From the NCBI GenBank assembly GCA_026706935.1, contig JAPOXV010000018.1:744001-808000 (forward strand): a stretch of 64,000 nucleotides of DNA, read 5' to 3'. The stretch is from Gammaproteobacteria bacterium. GTDB taxonomy: Bacteria; Pseudomonadota; Gammaproteobacteria; Pseudomonadales; Azotimanducaceae. The notes below the pieces were generated by a model. That model had not been told where the DNA came from and did not search any database. It was given only the letters and a program-made list of their open reading frames with translations. Shown here in pieces: positions 34,476 through 44,028 of this stretch; position 1 is the first letter of the stretch; every line of letters begins with the position of its first letter. Made by a program: the position numbers and the translations under genes.

Positions 34476-35396
34476 CTAAACACTTAAGTTCGGTACAACA
34501 TTGCCACCACTGAGAATGATGGCAATCGCCTCCTTCGACGAAACATCGTCTTTAAGTGCAGCAGCGACCGGGACCGCGGACGACGGTTCAATTACGACTT
34601 TAAGTGTCTGCCAAATTAAAACGGTCGCAGCTCGAATTTCGTCTTCGCTCACGAGTCGAACTGGTACGTGCGCTCTATGAAGGATTTCAAAATTCAACAG
34701 ACCCAACGACGAGAGCAAACCATCTGCAATTGATTCGGGAGGTAATGCAGGTAAACGACGTCCTGATCCGAGCGAATCATGTGCATCGCGTGCTAGTTCG
34801 GGTTCAGATCCGACGACAGCACAACGACCGTTTGCTGCAACGACCGTACCACTTGCCAATCCACCGCCACCGATCGGAACCCAAATCTCGGTCACGTTCG
34901 GTACTTCCTCAAGCAGCTCTAACGTCGCAGTTCCCTGGCCTGCAATGATGTCCACGTGATCGTACGGTGGCACAAACGTCGCGTCGCTTTCCTGTAGAAA
35001 ACTCTGTAACGCCGTTTCCCGTTGCGGAATTGCCGGTCCACAATCAACGATGGTGCCTCCGTAGCGCTCGATGGCATCGCGTTTGAAGCGCGAAGCATTG
35101 GTCGGGCAGATAACGTACGCCGTCTTACCAAGTTTTCGAGCGGCCCAAGCAAGTGCCGCGCCATGATTACCGGAAGAATGCGTTACGACGTCACCGGAGT
35201 TGGCTGGTAAATTCAGTAGTGCATTCAGCGCGCCGCGCGCTTTGAACGCCCCAACTTTTTGAAAGTTCTCGCACTTGAAAAACACCTTACGACCGAACAA
35301 CGCATCCAACGTTGAAGAGGTCAATATAGGCGTACGATGGATCGAGCCAGCTAGTCGATCCGCTGCGAGTAATACATCGTCAAAGGTGGGAGTCAG
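34476..35396 (-). CDS. PLP-dependent serine/threonine dehydratase or serine racemase-like enzyme
   Basis: Fold-type II PLP enzyme. The lysine is in VGAFKARGA, the phosphate-binding loop is GGGGLASG, and SSGNHGAALA is the substrate loop. No ATG, GTG or TTG is available upstream of the TTG at 35324, which would cut off the family's first helix. The frame continues upstream to a TAG with TPTFDDVLLAADRLAGSIHRTPILTSS, which is exactly the missing N-terminus. CTG 35396 lies eight bases after AAGGA and is my start, giving 306 residues. Members deaminate L-threonine or L-serine, or racemise serine. The C-terminus lacks an ACT regulatory domain, so it is a catabolic or racemase type. Confidence 0.85.
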   Translation of the reverse strand: MTPTFDDVLLAADRLAGSIHRTPILTSSTLDALFGRKVFFKCENFQKVGAFKARGALNALLNLPANSGDVVTHSSGNHGAALAWAARKLGKTAYVICPTNASRFKRDAIERYGGTIVDCGPAIPQRETALQSFLQESDATFVPPYDHVDIIAGQGTATLELLEEVPNVTEIWVPIGGGGLASGTVVAANGRCAVVGSEPELARDAHDSLGSGRRLPALPPESIADGLLSSLGLLNFEILHRAHVPVRLVSEDEIRAATVLIWQTLKVVIEPSSAVPVAAALKDDVSSKEAIAIILSGGNVVPNLSV

Positions 35397-35439
35397 GTGG
35401 TCGGTCCTTAGGTACTTCTACTACGCATAGGTGTTTCGA

Positions 35440-37077
35440 TCAATGCACGCCGCTCGATAACGGGACGATTCGATTAAACACCGGTTTCATTGGTGTCGAA
35501 TCCAGGTCCTTTATGAAGTAGCCGTTTCGCTCAAACTGGCATCGTTCCCAGTCGTCGTCGACGACAACCCGTTCAACCAATCCATCCTTTTCGATCCTGG
35601 ATGTCGGATTGAGCTCATCCCTTGGATCGCCACTACCGGGTTCACGAACATTGAATAGATTCTCGAACAATCGAAACTTTGCTGATATGGAGTTTGTCGC
35701 AGATACCCAATGTAGCGTTGAACGAGGTTTGAGACCACTCGTGTCTTGACCGCTTCGTGATTCTGGGACGTATCTCACCTTTAACTCGATCGGTGAACCT
35801 TGGCCGTCCTTTACGACCTCGACGCATTCCACGATGAATCCATAGCGTAATCGTGCCAACCCATTGAGGGTTAGTTTGCGTTGTTTCTTAGACGCGGATT
35901 CGCGAAAGTCACTTCGTTCAATGAAGAGATTTCTACCAAACGTGAGCTCTCTCTTTCCAAGTTCTGAGTTCTTGGGGTGGTTGGGAGCCTCAAGCGTAAC
36001 GTCTTCACCTTCAAAATTGATGACCGTTACTGGAAGTGGATCAACCACTGCCATCGCCCGCGGGGACGTGTCTTCCAACGTACTTCGGACACAAAAATCC
36101 AGCAAGTTTGTTTCGATGAGATTCGCTTGCTTGGTAACGCCGACCCGTGAGCAAAAATCACGAATTGCTTCCGCAGGTACGCCGCGGCGACGAAGTCCAG
36201 AAATGGTTGGTAGCCTTGGGTCGTCCCAGCCTTCCACATGACCAGCATTGATCAAACTGGTCAGAATTCGCTTCGACATCACGTTGAACTCAAGTCCAAG
36301 CCGTGAGAATTCGATCTGAGGTGGATGAAAATTGATCGAAACGTTGTCTAAAACCCAGTCATACAGCGGGCGGTTATCTTCGAATTCGAGCGTACAAAGC
36401 GAATGGGTAATGCCTTCCAACGCATCGCAAATGCAATGCGTAAAGTCGTACATTGGATAGATGCACCACTTGTCGCCGGTTCGGTGATGTTCAGCATGAA
36501 CGATCCGGTAGAGTACGGGATCCCGCAGATGGATATTCGGAGATCTCATGTCGATCCTCGCACGGAGCACGCGAGAACCTTCGTCAAACTCACCAGCGCG
36601 CATGCGCCTGAATAAATCGAGGTTCTCCTTGACCGTTCTGTCGCGGAAGGGGCTATTCGAACCCGGTTCGGTCAAGGTTCCGCGCGTTGCACGAATCTCC
36701 TCTGCAGAAAGATCGCAGACGAACGCTCGCCCTTTCTCGATCAGCTGCTCAGCGAAGCTGTAGAGTTGATCGAAATAGTCTGACGCAAACGTAAGCCGAT
36801 CTTCCCAGTCGAAACCCAACCAACGTACGTCTTGCTGTATCGATTCGACAAACTCCTCACTTTCCTTGAGTGGATTCGTGTCGTCGAAACGTAAGTACGT
36901 CTTACCGCCAAACTCCTCGGCGACGCCGAAATTCAGACAGATTGACTTCGCGTGACCGATATGCAAATAACCATTCGGTTCGGGCGGAAATCGCGTGATG
37001 ATTGTCCCGTCGACGACCTCGTTTTCAATGTCGTCGCGAATGCGATTTCTAATGAAGTCGGATACAGAGGAGGACAT
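35440..37077 (-). CDS. glnS: Glutaminyl-tRNA synthetase
   Basis: 545 residues, a class Ic synthetase. It has the HIGH motif at H39-IGH42 (NGYLHIGHAKSI), the LRFDDTNP segment, and the KMSKS-like VMSKR loop at about 270. The C-terminal half is the beta-barrel anticodon-binding region. It charges tRNA-Gln with glutamine in the cytosol. Presence of GlnRS, rather than only GatCAB, is typical of gamma- and some betaproteobacteria. It is divergent from the transglutaminase-like gene across 96 bases. Confidence 0.96.
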   Translation of the reverse strand: MSSSVSDFIRNRIRDDIENEVVDGTIITRFPPEPNGYLHIGHAKSICLNFGVAEEFGGKTYLRFDDTNPLKESEEFVESIQQDVRWLGFDWEDRLTFASDYFDQLYSFAEQLIEKGRAFVCDLSAEEIRATRGTLTEPGSNSPFRDRTVKENLDLFRRMRAGEFDEGSRVLRARIDMRSPNIHLRDPVLYRIVHAEHHRTGDKWCIYPMYDFTHCICDALEGITHSLCTLEFEDNRPLYDWVLDNVSINFHPPQIEFSRLGLEFNVMSKRILTSLINAGHVEGWDDPRLPTISGLRRRGVPAEAIRDFCSRVGVTKQANLIETNLLDFCVRSTLEDTSPRAMAVVDPLPVTVINFEGEDVTLEAPNHPKNSELGKRELTFGRNLFIERSDFRESASKKQRKLTLNGLARLRYGFIVECVEVVKDGQGSPIELKVRYVPESRSGQDTSGLKPRSTLHWVSATNSISAKFRLFENLFNVREPGSGDPRDELNPTSRIEKDGLVERVVVDDDWERCQFERNGYFIKDLDSTPMKPVFNRIVPLSSGVH

Positions 37078-37173
37078 GGCGCGGCGAATTTTAGGAGCGG
37101 ATTTCTAAAACGGCGTCATCGCTACCCTAGAGATTGTTAGCCTAGTCGACATCTCTTTTAGATACTACGCACC

Positions 37174-38523
37174 ATGCTAGGTGCAAGTTCATTGCTTTGT
37201 ACGGTTCTGCTTTTCGCCGGAAACCCGTGTGAGCCCATGCGCATTCTCGATCAGATGATCGAGTCGATTCACGACGACATGGCGGGTGAACATTGGTACG
37301 AAGTGCGCTTTCAAGATAGGACGATTGGAAGTCTGCACGAGTCCCGATCGAAATTACCGTCCGGTGAATACGTTCTCAATCGCTCTCTCCGATTCAGTTT
37401 GATGCGGAACCGGATAACGCACGTTGAGGAGCGAATCGTGTTTTCAAGCGAATTCCCCTACCCGCTACTTAAAGCCGACCAAGAGACTACGGTGACGCAT
37501 CGTGGACATCGTACTCGCTCCCTACGCTCGTTTCCGATCGAAACGATGAGCGACCTTCAACAGTCGACATTGAGTTACCTGGATACCCAGGCGTTTCATC
37601 CGCGATGGATTGCTAATCGAGATCAAATCGAAACCCGTTCGATCGACTTCGTCGACATTGATTCCAATACAACCACATGGAGGATTAGCGCATCGGCTCA
37701 CAATGACTCGGACCTCACCATAACTAGCGCTGATGGTTCAACAACACATCTCGTTTCTTCGACCGGCGTTCCGTCTCATTCAGATCTAGTTGGTGGCATC
37801 CATTTAAGTGCAGTGGAAGGGCCGTTAACTCAACCTTGGGCGGACAATGAGTACGTCTTTGACTCCGGTGGCGTCAGTGTTCCTGTCAATGAAGCCATCG
37901 CTGATCACCATCGACTGGTCGCTCTGACATTGCGTCTAGACGCGAGTGACGTGTCGAGGAATCTCTGGAAACCAATCAGCGACAACGATGGTTTCATTCG
38001 GATCGATCGTCGAAGCCCACAGCCAACTGATGAGCACCAAATCGAGGCGGCCCATCTTCATGCGGAGCTTCCGGCACATGGTTCAGTCTCAAGCCTCATC
38101 CGTGAAGTTGAAATCGATAGCAAGGCGACATACACAAACGTGAAACGATTGGTCGACTCACTTTACGAGCGAATCGAATATGAAGACATTTCTCACGCTT
38201 CGTCCATAGAAGCTACGCTTAGCCGAAAGACTGGCGACTGCACTGAATTCGCGGATTTAGTCGATGCTGTCGCAACTAAGCTTGGCTGGGATTCGCGAAT
38301 CCGGACGGGTCTCGCCTACCACTCGCCTTCACAAACGTTTCGACCTCACTCGTGGAATGAAATCGCGATCGATGGACACTGGATTTCCGCTGATGCGAGC
38401 TGGGGTCAGTTTCCCGCCGACGCGAGCCATGTACCATTCCCCCGCGCAAATGTACTCGCCTTGTTAGCGCAAGCGTCGAGTACGCGGTTTGAAGTTGTTG
38501 ACCATCAATACACTGTCGATTGA
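37174..38523 (+). CDS. Exported transglutaminase-like protein
   Basis: 449 residues. A hydrophobic N-terminus (LGASSLLCTVLLFAG) suggests export. Residues about 30-310 are beta-rich and without a known motif. The C-terminal 130 residues are a transglutaminase-like papain fold with a full triad: C356 in TGDCTEFADL, H392 in RPHSWNE and D407 in SADASWG. Prokaryotic members are usually proteases or amidases acting in the periplasm; the target here is not known. ATG 37174 begins a plausible signal peptide, and an upstream in-frame extension is not supported. Confidence 0.82.
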   Translation: MLGASSLLCTVLLFAGNPCEPMRILDQMIESIHDDMAGEHWYEVRFQDRTIGSLHESRSKLPSGEYVLNRSLRFSLMRNRITHVEERIVFSSEFPYPLLKADQETTVTHRGHRTRSLRSFPIETMSDLQQSTLSYLDTQAFHPRWIANRDQIETRSIDFVDIDSNTTTWRISASAHNDSDLTITSADGSTTHLVSSTGVPSHSDLVGGIHLSAVEGPLTQPWADNEYVFDSGGVSVPVNEAIADHHRLVALTLRLDASDVSRNLWKPISDNDGFIRIDRRSPQPTDEHQIEAAHLHAELPAHGSVSSLIREVEIDSKATYTNVKRLVDSLYERIEYEDISHASSIEATLSRKTGDCTEFADLVDAVATKLGWDSRIRTGLAYHSPSQTFRPHSWNEIAIDGHWISADASWGQFPADASHVPFPRANVLALLAQASSTRFEVVDHQYTVD

Positions 38524-38573
38524 TCGATGTCCACAATCAATCGCCACCGCACCAATGATCAAGGAATTCCAAT

Positions 38574-39572
38574 ATGAAATCTAGAGAAGTACGCCTCGTC
38601 AGTCGCCCGGTCGGCATGCCAAAGCCGGAGGACTTTACCGTTGTTGAGATCGACTTACCTGATCCTGCTGACGGTGAAATTGCGGTCAAGAATGTGAGTC
38701 TTACGGTAGACCCATATATGCGTGGACGCATGGTCGACCGAAAATCCTACGTCGCAGGTTTCGATCTTTCGGAAACCCTTACGGGTGGTGCGATCGGTCG
38801 TGTCGAAGCATCTAACGACTCAAACTTTTCCGTAGGGGACTATGTGGAATCAAGTTGGGGCTGGCGTGAAGCGTGGGTCAGTTCGACACGCGGTGTCCGA
38901 AAACTAGGTGAGTTGAAAGCACCAGCATCGGCATACCTGGGAATACTTGGGATGCCCGGAATGACCGCGTATGTTGGACTACTCGACGTTGGCCAACTCA
39001 AAGAAGGAGAAACGGTCTTCGTATCCGGTGCTGCAGGCGCGGTTGGCAGTGCTGTAGGACAAATCGCCAAAATCAAGAATTGCACGGCGATTGGAAGTGC
39101 TGGCGGCACTGAGAAAGTCCAACACCTAGTCGACGATCTAGGTTTCGATCACGGCATCGACTATCGGGAAGGAAACCTGACACAGCAGCTGATGCAGTGC
39201 GCGCCACAAGGATTGGATGTCTACTTCGACAATGTCGGTGGCGAACATCTTGAAGCAGCGCTTAACTGTATGCGACCAAACGGAAGGCTCCCGCTTTGCG
39301 GAGCAATCTCGCAATACAACGCGACCGAGCCCGTACCCGGACCACGCAATCTGGCCATCGCAATTGGATCGCAGCTGACACTGAAGGGATTCATCGTGTC
39401 GAACTACAACCATTTACGTGATGACTTCATGCGTGACATGACTGATTGGGTCTTGAGTGGACAACTGAAATATCGTGAAACGATCTTCGAGGGGATCAAC
39501 AACATGCCCGATGCATTCATCGGCCTGTTCACCGGTGCAAACACCGGCAAGATGATCGTAAATCTCGAATGA
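38574..39572 (+). CDS. Zinc-free medium-chain NADP-dependent oxidoreductase
   Basis: 332 residues, start ATG 38574 preceded by AAGGA. The N-terminal GroES-like domain has SLTVDPYMRGRM, a hallmark of leukotriene B4 dehydrogenase/curcumin reductase-type enzymes. The Rossmann domain has GAAGAVGSAVGQIAKIKNC (about 146-165), and YFDNVGGEHLEAAL follows. No zinc-binding Cys cluster is present. These enzymes reduce alpha,beta-unsaturated ketones or aldehydes with NADPH. The gene follows the transglutaminase-like gene by 50 bases. Confidence 0.9.
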   Translation: MKSREVRLVSRPVGMPKPEDFTVVEIDLPDPADGEIAVKNVSLTVDPYMRGRMVDRKSYVAGFDLSETLTGGAIGRVEASNDSNFSVGDYVESSWGWREAWVSSTRGVRKLGELKAPASAYLGILGMPGMTAYVGLLDVGQLKEGETVFVSGAAGAVGSAVGQIAKIKNCTAIGSAGGTEKVQHLVDDLGFDHGIDYREGNLTQQLMQCAPQGLDVYFDNVGGEHLEAALNCMRPNGRLPLCGAISQYNATEPVPGPRNLAIAIGSQLTLKGFIVSNYNHLRDDFMRDMTDWVLSGQLKYRETIFEGINNMPDAFIGLFTGANTGKMIVNLE

Positions 39573-39795
39573 ACGCCTGTTAATCACGATCTCGTGTCAG
39601 ACAACTAGAAAAGGCGAAATAAATAGACGAAAGTCCTCGAGCGTTCTAACAATCTGTCTAAGATTGCCGCCCATTAGAGGTTCGGGTCGAACATTCCACG
39701 ACCTCAATCTTTCCCAAATCCCCATAGACCGGCGCGCTGTAGAGACGCATATACGACGCGCTCGTCGTAAGTAGCAATCGTCTAGCTCGATCAAA

Positions 39796-41634
39796 ATGGA
39801 AGCTGAAGTGCCGACACACGTCCAGCCAACCCGACAAACGATCCTCCGCCTAACCCGCGGTCACCGGCTTCGTTACGCTGCAGCCGCATTGCTGTCGACG
39901 TCTGGCGCCATGTTGATGCTTCTCGTGCCGTTGATTGGCAAACACGCCCTGAATGTGATCGTCGAGCGCGACTTTTCGTTCGCGAATGAGTTACTACTCA
40001 TCGTCTCCGGATGGTTCATGATTCCGCAAGCACTCTTGCCTTATCTAGTCATATCGGCGGTCGCAGGCGTGGTTTTGACTTCAGTATCGATGACGTGTCA
40101 ATTCGGGCGCGACCGGTTGTCAGCAGTCGCTTCAGAAGGCATTTGTCAGCGCTTGCGAGAAACGCTTTACGATCGGTTGCACCACGTCCCAATGAAGTTT
40201 TTCGATGAATCGGAAACGGGTGATCTTGTCCAGCGATGCTCTTCGGATATCGAAACCGTACGAGTCTTCATGCACAGCGACGTGGACGAAGCAGGTCGGA
40301 TGCTGCTCTTTCTAGCTGGGATGATCCCGGTGTTGTTTTGGCACAACGCATCTTTGGCATGGTTTGCGTTCATTCTCATGCCAGTCTTGTTTTTCAGTTC
40401 GTTCTTCTTCTTCAAGAGCATCACGAAGCTCTTTCAAATCACCGATGAATCGGAAGGCGCTTTGACTTCCGTTATCCAAGAAAACCTGACTGGTATACGA
40501 GTGGTGCGCGCGTTCGCTCGTCACGAGTACGAAGAAGATCGATTTGAAAAACGCAATCGTGCTTTTCGTGACAACTACGTTCGCCTTAACAAAGTTCTGG
40601 CGATATATTGGGGTGGAACCGACATCTTTGCGATGATGCAGATCGGCGTGGTGTTGTTTGTCGGCGCGTACTTCTATCTGCAGGGGCTGATCAACATCGG
40701 TGAGCTCTTTCTGTTTCTAATGTACGTCTCTTACGTCGTCTGGCGTATCAGACACGTCGGACGGCTTATTGCAGATGGCGGCAAAGCTGTCGTCGCTTTA
40801 AAACGGATCAACTACATTCTGAATACGACGTCAGAAGCCGAACAGCCAATTCCAGATGTCACTAGATTGACGGGCGATATTGAATTTGAAGATGTCACCA
40901 TTCGATTTGGTACTGGGAAAGATGCGCTTGACGGTGTTTCTGTACGCATTCATGCAGGCGAAACGATCGGCATTGTCGGGGCACCTGGTTCAGGTAAATC
41001 GACGTTGTTACGCGGGCTTCTTCGTGTCCATGAACTAACGTCCGGCTGTATCCGGGTCGATGGACTCGATATCGCTACGATCAACCGAAAATGGTTACGG
41101 AACAATATCGGCATCGTCCTTCAGGAACCTTTCCTTTACTCTCGTTCAGTAAGAGACAACCTGTTAGTCGGCAAAGAAGACGCGACCGATACCGAGCTGT
41201 TTGACGCGACCAACGAAGCAGCGTTACACCAGTCCATCGAGAGCTTCAGCGACGGCTATGAATCAATGATCGGTGAACGAGGTGTGACCCTTTCAGGCGG
41301 TCAACGACAACGACTCGCGCTCGCGCGCGCGCTTTTGAAGGAACCACCAATTCTGATTCTTGATGACGCGCTATCTGCAGTTGATACGAATACCGAGAAC
41401 GAGATATTGGATAGCTTGGAAGCGAGACGTGGTAAGCACACGACCTTCATCGTCGCCCATCGTCTATCTACGTTGCGAAGCGTCGATCGGATTCTTGTGT
41501 TCTCGCATGGCAAACTGGTTCAAGCTGGCTCGCACGACGAGCTATCACACCGACCAGGTCCATATCACGAACTTTGTCAGCTGCAAGACCTGATGGATCA
41601 GTCAATCAAACTCGAGTCACTCGGTCATGTCTGA
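39796..41634 (+). CDS. ABC exporter half-transporter, degenerate-site subunit
   Basis: 612 residues: a six-helix membrane domain (about 25-340) followed by a nucleotide-binding domain. Walker A is GAPGSGKST (about 395-403), the signature is LSGGQRQR, and the H-loop is AHRLS. Walker B ends ILILDDALS, with Asp in place of the catalytic Glu. Read together with the partner downstream, this subunit's own ATP site would be non-hydrolytic. The next gene overlaps by eight bases. Pairs of this type (TM287/288, BmrCD, MdlAB-like) export lipids, drugs or peptides; the substrate is unknown. Confidence 0.9.
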   Translation: MEAEVPTHVQPTRQTILRLTRGHRLRYAAAALLSTSGAMLMLLVPLIGKHALNVIVERDFSFANELLLIVSGWFMIPQALLPYLVISAVAGVVLTSVSMTCQFGRDRLSAVASEGICQRLRETLYDRLHHVPMKFFDESETGDLVQRCSSDIETVRVFMHSDVDEAGRMLLFLAGMIPVLFWHNASLAWFAFILMPVLFFSSFFFFKSITKLFQITDESEGALTSVIQENLTGIRVVRAFARHEYEEDRFEKRNRAFRDNYVRLNKVLAIYWGGTDIFAMMQIGVVLFVGAYFYLQGLINIGELFLFLMYVSYVVWRIRHVGRLIADGGKAVVALKRINYILNTTSEAEQPIPDVTRLTGDIEFEDVTIRFGTGKDALDGVSVRIHAGETIGIVGAPGSGKSTLLRGLLRVHELTSGCIRVDGLDIATINRKWLRNNIGIVLQEPFLYSRSVRDNLLVGKEDATDTELFDATNEAALHQSIESFSDGYESMIGERGVTLSGGQRQRLALARALLKEPPILILDDALSAVDTNTENEILDSLEARRGKHTTFIVAHRLSTLRSVDRILVFSHGKLVQAGSHDELSHRPGPYHELCQLQDLMDQSIKLESLGHV

Positions 41635-43507
41635 TCTGTTACTCGAAGACGAACATTTTGATCCGACTGCGGCGCCTTCAGTCGATTGGGGACTCTGGCG
41701 TCAGCTGTTCCGTTACGTCACGCCCTACAAACGTGAACTCGTATTCCTAGTCTTGACCGCCGTCATCACCGGCGTGCTGGAACCTCTCTACGCGCTCATC
41801 ACGAAATGGCTTCTGGACGACATCGTCGCTAATGGCGCGGATGCGTCCATCACTATGTGGGGTGTTTTCTACGTCGCGATGGTGCTGGTCTTAGCCGGTT
41901 CTGTCGGCTTTTTCCTCTACTTTACGAACAAGCTACGTGTTTACGCAAGTTACGACCTGAGAATCGACGCATTCCAGAACCTGCAGAAACAATCCTTCGC
42001 GTACTTCGATCGAAGACCCGTCGGTTGGCTAGTCGCCCGATTGACGTCTGATTGCGAGCGATTGACAAACATCCTTTGTTGGGCGTTACTGGACATCATT
42101 TGGGGTGTAACGATGGTCCTTGCTACCTGCTTCGCTTTGGCGTGGTTGAGCTGGAAGATCACACTCGTTATGTTGTTGGTCATGCCGTTTATCTTCTGGG
42201 TTTCAGCGAAGTTCCAACGATCGATTCTCGGTTCTGCTCGCGAAGTACGAGCAACTAACTCTCGTATCACAGGTTCATTCAATGAAGGCATCATGGGCAT
42301 GGAAACGAGTAAGGTCTTTGTTCAGGAACGAACAAATGCTCGCAGATTCAGTTCGCAGACTAACCAAATGTTCAAGGCGTCGGTGCGCAACTTAACGCTT
42401 GCTGCGATCTATGTCCCGATCATCGTAACCGCGAGCAGCGTTTCATACGGGTTAGCACTTGCCTACGGAGGGTCGGAAATGTTGGCCGGAAGTATCGCTG
42501 TGACGACGTTGATCACTTTCATGATGCTAGTCACGCATTTCTTCGAACCATTCGAACTTGTGGGCAATTGGTTTGCGGAATTGCAGATGGCCCAAGCGAG
42601 TGCGGAACGTGTACTTAGCATCATTCAAGCAGAGCCCGAGATCACAGACTCTACCACTGTTAAGGAAGCGATTCAATTTCACAGCGATTCGAAATCCGCG
42701 CGCGCCGTCGCAGTCGATGGCGGTGCACCCGATATCGGTGAGATTGAACTCGTGAACTTGGGTTTCGGCTACGAAACTAACCGATCGGTACTTAGCGGTG
42801 TTAATTTAAAAGTGAAGCGAGGTCAGACGATTGCGTTCGTCGGCCCTACGGGCGGCGGTAAGACGACACTCGTAAACGTCATCTGTCGTTTTTACGAACC
42901 AACGAGAGGGGGCGTTTACTTTGATGGCGTCGACTATCGAAACCGTAGCCAACATTGGCTACATTCAAACCTCGGCATCGTGTTACAACAAGCGCACGTC
43001 TTCAGTGGAACAGTCCGAGACAACATCAGATACGGCAATCTAGACGCGACTGATCAAGAAGTTGAGGAAGCTGCCAGATTAGCGGAGGCACACGAATTTA
43101 TCTCCGAACTTGAAGATGGCTATGACACGGAAGTAGGCGAAGGTGGAAATCGTCTGTCTGCCGGTGAGAAGCAATTGCTATCGTTCGCTCGCGCGATTCT
43201 CGCCGATCCCCAGATACTCGTCCTAGACGAAGCTACGAGCTCCGTCGACACTGAAACAGAGCAAAAGATTCAACACGGTATCGAACGCATGTTGACTGGG
43301 CGCATTAGTTTCATCATTGCCCACCGCCTAACTACGATTCGGAATGCCGACCTTATCGTCTTCATCGACGACGGAAAAATCGTTGAAGCTGGATCGCACG
43401 AGGAGTTGTTGAAGTCGAGAGGACGATATTTTGAGTTGTATGCCCAACAGAGCATGGACCACTCCTTCCGTGCTGCATGGAAGCACGAGACCCTGTCGGC
43501 TTCGTAG
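41627..43507 (+). CDS. ABC exporter half-transporter, catalytic-site subunit
   Basis: 626 residues with the same six-helix plus ATPase layout as its neighbour. Walker A is GPTGGGKTT (about 406-414) and Walker B is LVLDEATS with the proper catalytic Glu. The signature is LSAGEKQ instead of LSGGQ, and the H-loop is AHRLT. The missing elements of the two subunits fall in the same composite site, exactly as in asymmetric heterodimeric exporters. The ATG lies inside the end of the previous gene, so translation is coupled. Confidence 0.9.
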   Translation: MSDLLLEDEHFDPTAAPSVDWGLWRQLFRYVTPYKRELVFLVLTAVITGVLEPLYALITKWLLDDIVANGADASITMWGVFYVAMVLVLAGSVGFFLYFTNKLRVYASYDLRIDAFQNLQKQSFAYFDRRPVGWLVARLTSDCERLTNILCWALLDIIWGVTMVLATCFALAWLSWKITLVMLLVMPFIFWVSAKFQRSILGSAREVRATNSRITGSFNEGIMGMETSKVFVQERTNARRFSSQTNQMFKASVRNLTLAAIYVPIIVTASSVSYGLALAYGGSEMLAGSIAVTTLITFMMLVTHFFEPFELVGNWFAELQMAQASAERVLSIIQAEPEITDSTTVKEAIQFHSDSKSARAVAVDGGAPDIGEIELVNLGFGYETNRSVLSGVNLKVKRGQTIAFVGPTGGGKTTLVNVICRFYEPTRGGVYFDGVDYRNRSQHWLHSNLGIVLQQAHVFSGTVRDNIRYGNLDATDQEVEEAARLAEAHEFISELEDGYDTEVGEGGNRLSAGEKQLLSFARAILADPQILVLDEATSSVDTETEQKIQHGIERMLTGRISFIIAHRLTTIRNADLIVFIDDGKIVEAGSHEELLKSRGRYFELYAQQSMDHSFRAAWKHETLSAS

Positions 43508-43570
43508 GTGCTATCCGGTCGATCGTGCATATCATCTATTGACCCGACCTTAAAGCGAAAACAAACACAC

Positions 43571-43969
43571 GTGGAATCTGAAGAGATCTCTCTTCGTCTC
43601 GCGCCGCTGTTCGCCGAAATGGATAAGCAGTGCATGGTGACGGATCATCTGATGGACAAGGATCAATGGCGGATCTTTCTGACCACGATGTGGAGCAATC
43701 TCGTGATGGATCCTGAGAATCTCGACCTGACCGAAGAAGACTTGGAAGATGCATACAAAGTCATCGAAAAGGAAGCAGAGAATCGGTTAGGTGGAAAAGA
43801 TGCGCTGGTCGACGCGTTTCGTTTTCTGACGACGAAAGACGGCGAAAGGTGCATGGAGAAGGCTAAATTACGCAAGAGCCACAAAGACATGCTGCTTTAC
43901 TTCGCATCCATGATGGTCGATCCGGAACGTCATAAGCAATACATGGCAGAGATTCGCGACGCGACGTAG
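43571..43969 (+). CDS. Conserved hypothetical protein, helical
   Basis: I choose GTG 43571 (132 residues); the frame is open from 43508 but the upstream residues do not look like the rest and have no ribosome site. The protein is predicted almost all helical, acidic, with no signal, membrane helix or known motif. Phrases such as LRLAPLFAEMDKQCM, LMDKDQWRIFLTTMWSNLVMDPENLDLTEEDLE and LLYFASMMVDPERHKQYM are regular and gene-like. It follows the ABC exporter by about 60 bases and precedes the large ankyrin gene. I do not recognise it. Confidence 0.6.
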   Translation: MESEEISLRLAPLFAEMDKQCMVTDHLMDKDQWRIFLTTMWSNLVMDPENLDLTEEDLEDAYKVIEKEAENRLGGKDALVDAFRFLTTKDGERCMEKAKLRKSHKDMLLYFASMMVDPERHKQYMAEIRDAT

Positions 43970-44028
43970 TCCTAGAAGTACGAAGAAGCGACCTCTCTCT
44001 CGATACTAGTGCCTCCCGAGAATCAGAC

